Assembly (NCBI GenBank): GCA_963575745.1
Contig: CAUYUJ010001337.1
Span: 490,150-520,149 of the forward strand
Source: Prorocentrum cordatum
Lineage: Eukaryota; Sar; Dinophyceae; Prorocentrales; Prorocentraceae
Direction of reading: 5' to 3'
Length of the DNA stretch: 30,000 bases
Position 1 is the first letter of the stretch. Each line of letters opens with the position of its first letter. This document shows, one piece after another, positions 26,926 to 30,000 of the stretch. Below the pieces are notes generated by a model. The model did no database searches, was not told the DNA's origin, and saw only the letters and a list, made by a program, of their open reading frames with translations. Position numbers and translations under genes: made by a program.

Positions 26926-29560
26926 ATGACAGGGGACGAGGACAAGAGCGGCGAGGGGTTCGCCGGGGCGGTGATCACTGGGCCAGAGGGACAGCCGAGT
27001 GCAGCCACCGCGGGTTTGACGACCGAGCAGCTGAAGGAGATGATCGCCGGAGTAGTCAGGGAGACTATGCAGTCGGCGACCGCTTCGAGGGCAGCCGCGT
27101 CAAGCCAACCAGGGGAAGGAACTTGGGATCCTTGGTCAGCAGCAGCGGGCAACATCAAGAAGGATCCCAACAACAAGAACGAGAAGGACGGCAACACGAA
27201 GGACAACGAGCTCGACCAGGATCAGGTCAACACGGACCGGTGGTGGCAGCACCACTGGGCCAGCGAGAGCTGGAGCCGCGACGACAGCTGGGGCTGGAAC
27301 AACTCCTGGGGCTCATCAGGCAGGGGAGACTTCTCCGACCCGCCAGCGTGGCCAGGCTGGAGTCACTACCGGCAGTGGCGCAAAGCTCTGACGCGCTGGG
27401 ATACGAACACAGACGTACAAGTGTGGCGCAGAGCAGAGAAGTTTCTCAAGCTATTCGATTGGGGAATGCAAGCCAAGTTCGAGGATATCCCAGAGGCCAC
27501 CCTCAGCAGCAACAAGTGGCTTGAGACGGTGTTTGGTCGCATGGATATGATGATTGGAGAGCGAGAAGGAGACCATCTCCGCCGCACAGGACGCAAAGCA
27601 CTGTTCGAAGCTAGTCGTGATCCAAAAAAAACTCTCATCCAGTTCGTCAGTCGAAGGGAGGCTCAACTTCAAGAAGCCGAGGGTCACGACATGTGGTTAT
27701 CATCGAAGCTGAAGGGACTACTACTCGAGGAAGGGGCTGGGCTCACGCCTCAAGGCCTCCAAAACTTGCGCACTCTCACGCGGGGACAGCTCGACTATGA
27801 GAGTGTTTCGTGGGCGCTGAGGCAGATGGACTCCACTGGCACTGAGCGCCTGTTGCCTGGCCGAGCCTCTCTCGGCACAATGCACGTTGCTGGCAGCACT
27901 GAGGACGAAGAGCCCAGTGCCGACGGCATGCATAAGCATCAGCCCTACTCCTCCACTCCCTCCGGTGGTTTCAACGGTGCTGCCGACGAGGACTTGGAGG
28001 ATCTCGATGAAGAGACTGACGACGAGGAAGAAGAATCTGATCAGATGGATGAGGCAGCTATCATGGCAGAACTGGAGGACCTCGACCTCTACGAGGATCA
28101 GGTCGACGAGGCGCTAGCAGCTATCGCCACGCGCCCAGTCAACAGGACCTGGAAGCAGAACAAAGACATCAAGCGTGCAGCGAAGAAGGACCGCGAATAC
28201 TTTGGAGGTCGTGCTCGAGCATCGGAGGCTAACATCCCGCCACCACCTCGGCTCTCACCTCAGGCCCGTCGAGACGATCGCGGGCGAGGACGCGGGGGCC
28301 GGGGCAGAGGGCGTGACCGGGACCAGAGGCCAAGGAGGTTTCCCAAGCTGACCCTGGAGCAGCGCATGAAGGCCACCAAGTGCAAACTTTGCCACCAGAA
28401 GGGCCACTGGGCTCGAGAATGTCCCACCAACAATGGCGGCGGCAGGACAGACAGGCAGAAGCTCTCGGCCTACACCTTCACCGGAGGAGTGTTTCTCGAG
28501 GGCAGGTCGGTCACCCAGGAGGCGATCGAGGACTGGGAGGAGATCGAGGAAGAGCTCACCCAGGACGATGCCTTCATTGTCACGCGTCCGGTGCAGGGCC
28601 TGGTCGACCCCGGGGCGGGCAGCGACCTGGCGGGGGTGAATGCTCTCAACTGGGAAGCTCGTGCCCTAGCAGAGGTCGGGCTCAGGTACGTGGAGGTGCC
28701 AGCCGACCTCCGTCGACCGCGTGCCGCCCACGGAGTTGGGGGAGCTGCAAGGGTAGTGAGCGCCGTTATGTTTCCCATCTGTGTGGCAGGAGTGCTTGGG
28801 ATCGTCGAGACAACAGTGCTCGCCGAAGAAGTTCCACATATTCTCAGCGTGAATCTTCTGGACTTTTTGTGCTGCGTGATAGATTTGCCGAGCAATGCCA
28901 TGCAGTCGTCTCGGTTGGGCGCAGAGATCCCGATGGCGAAGCTGGGGTCCGGCCACAGGATGGTAGACATTATCCAGAAGTTGCCAGATTCAGTGGTGCC
29001 CCTGTCCGCCCTCGAGAGTTTTCCGCATCTGAGTCCAGATGCTTCTCAAAACAAGAAGGGACCTGTACAAGAGATGTCTGCCAAGGGGCAGATCAAGAGT
29101 TTCATGGTCACCTCCCTCATCCTAGCTCTTATCACGATCAGCATCATCCAGGCCCTAAGGGGCCACAACAACACCATCAAGTGCAAGAACAGGTCCGAGA
29201 GGGCCATGCACAAGCGGATCAACAGCAACGGGCATCTCGGAAAGATCAGGCAGGGCATCGTCATAGGGGCCCTGATCGGCCTCATCGGGAAGTGCGAGTC
29301 TGGGGCTCAGCAGGCCTCGATCGCTAGATCGCATCAGTCAACTAAGGACATCGTCAGGCCCCACAAGAGACCAAGGACCAACCGGGGGGCTAGGAGCAGT
29401 CAGCAGAACCAATGCAACAACAGCAGCAGAGTCTTGTGGCTGGTAGCATCTGTAGCCACTCTTGGCTCGAGCCTTTTCAACTCTCAGCGATCTCCGAGGC
29501 GTGCCACGCACCGAGTGGCAAGGCAATTCACATTCTGCGACAATCGAGACGATGAACCAA
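26926..29560 (+). CDS. Gag-protease polyprotein of an LTR retrotransposon
   Basis: It would encode the capsid-like RNA-binding protein and maturation protease of the element. From the ATG at 26926 (the upstream ATG at 26849 stops after 10 codons) the frame has no stop to the window end. Visible parts: a Trp-rich segment (residues about 106-155), a helical gag-like core from WSHYRQWRKALTRW (about 147-305), an acidic tract DEDLEDLDEETDDEEEE (from 354), an RGG/Arg-rich tract (446-470), a CX2CX4HX4C zinc knuckle (486-499), and a retropepsin-like LVDPGAGSDLAG with the candidate catalytic Asp at 561. A hydrophobic segment FMVTSLILALITISIIQAL (726-744) looks membrane-spanning and is unusual here. 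DPGA replaces the normal D(T/S)GA. After about 29450-29560 the coding signal moves to another frame, so the end given is where I think this protein stops being meaningful. Confidence 0.8.
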
Positions 29561-30000
29561 GTTGTTGCTGCAGTGATGCTGGCTGTTGTTATGACAGCAG
29601 AGGCGGGTCCCAAGAAGAAGCCGGTGGCTCAGGAGCAGAACGAGGAGAGGCTCAGACAGCTACGTGGAGCAGCGCAGACCGAGGCCGGACCCAGTGGCGA
29701 GGACGTTCCCGACACGTCCGCAGACGAAATCGCAGTTGGAGCCGCTATCCAGGCGGGACTACTACCCACCATACACGAAGTGATGGCAGCTACGATGCCA
29801 GGGACGGCCACTGCCCAGGCGGCCGCGGCAGCAGCGACGACTCTTCCGACCGCGCCCGGTCCGCCCACGTCGTTTGGACCAGGCGGGGCCGCAGCGGCAG
29901 CGGCCGCTCACACAGCTGCCCCGGGTCCGCCTGGGGCTTTCAGTCCCTACGGTTGGGCGCCAGTCAAGCCACCACCGAAGCCAGCAGTAAAGCCTCCTCC
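29552..30000 (+). CDS. Overlapping downstream ORF, Ala/Pro-rich (open at window end)
   Basis: From an ATG at 29552, +1 relative to gag-protease, the frame is open for 149 codons to the end. It begins MNQVVAAVMLAVVMTAEA, a hydrophobic N-terminus that could be a signal peptide or membrane anchor. A charged part (GPKKKPVAQEQNEERLRQL) follows, then Ala-rich and Pro/Gly-rich low-complexity sequence. Codons look more natural than in the overlapping gag frame, which here becomes Arg/Ser-rich. The start ATG overlaps a TGA of the third frame (ATGA). It may be the start of a separate ORF or the continuation of pol after a frameshift. No domain recognised. Confidence 0.5.
   Translation, partial: MNQVVAAVMLAVVMTAEAGPKKKPVAQEQNEERLRQLRGAAQTEAGPSGEDVPDTSADEIAVGAAIQAGLLPTIHEVMAATMPGTATAQAAAAAATTLPTAPGPPTSFGPGGAAAAAAAHTAAPGPPGAFSPYGWAPVKPPPKPAVKPP

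Larger units (their letters stand above)
26794..30000 (+). mobile_element. LTR-type retrotransposon, 5' part (continues beyond window)
   Basis: A candidate primer-binding site, a gag-like ORF with a CCHC zinc knuckle and a retropepsin-like segment follow in the usual order. Integrase, RT and RNase H are not reached before the window ends, so copia- versus gypsy-type order cannot be decided. Confidence 0.75.

Overview
The window looks like nuclear DNA of a dinoflagellate. This is inferred from a GC-rich, gene-poor sequence full of microsatellites and minisatellites, and from two retroelement families (a LINE-type reverse transcriptase ORF with zinc fingers, and a gag-protease ORF with a Trp-rich N-terminus) that resemble elements I know from dinoflagellate genomes such as Prorocentrum and Symbiodiniaceae. 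Nothing suggests bacterial organisation: there are no operons, CRISPR arrays or rRNA/tRNA genes that I can recognise. Species-level assignment is not possible by eye.

Layout. 1-3.4 kb: GC-rich DNA without a convincing gene, with a 24-bp tandem duplication and a hairpin. 3.4-7.8 kb: long (GGA)n/(CCT)n tracts, a 103-bp minisatellite of about 6.8 copies (4.57-5.27 kb), a C-tract cluster and a 162-bp MITE copy. 7.8-11.9 kb: a 5'-truncated LINE carrying a reverse transcriptase with intact-looking catalytic motifs and three zinc-finger-like motifs; coding then moves to another frame for a helical domain, followed by an 80-bp tandem duplication and a short acidic coding-like remnant. 11.9-15.9 kb: non-coding, with a second MITE copy (14104-14256) flanked by a perfect 8-bp target duplication, a fold-back element and microsatellites.

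15.9-22.5 kb: three copies (one inverted) of a composite dispersed repeat. Its core is an array of related 77- and 99-bp units with shared end motifs, lying in a sea of degenerate TGTGGTGCAAT-type repeats. 22.5-25.9 kb: mostly unassigned, with short repeats and hairpins. 25.9-26.6 kb: a (TCGG)n block passing into a (TCG)n block. 26.7-30 kb: the 5' part of an LTR-type retroelement: a candidate primer-binding site, a long gag-protease frame open from 26926 to the window end, and an overlapping frame from 29552 that takes over the coding signal.

No host gene can be defended. The two retroelements would supply their own enzymes in cis; the MITEs and array elements have no coding capacity and would depend on proteins encoded elsewhere, if they move at all. 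Very long open frames through tandem repeats are a by-product of GC-rich repeats without stop codons and are not called as genes.
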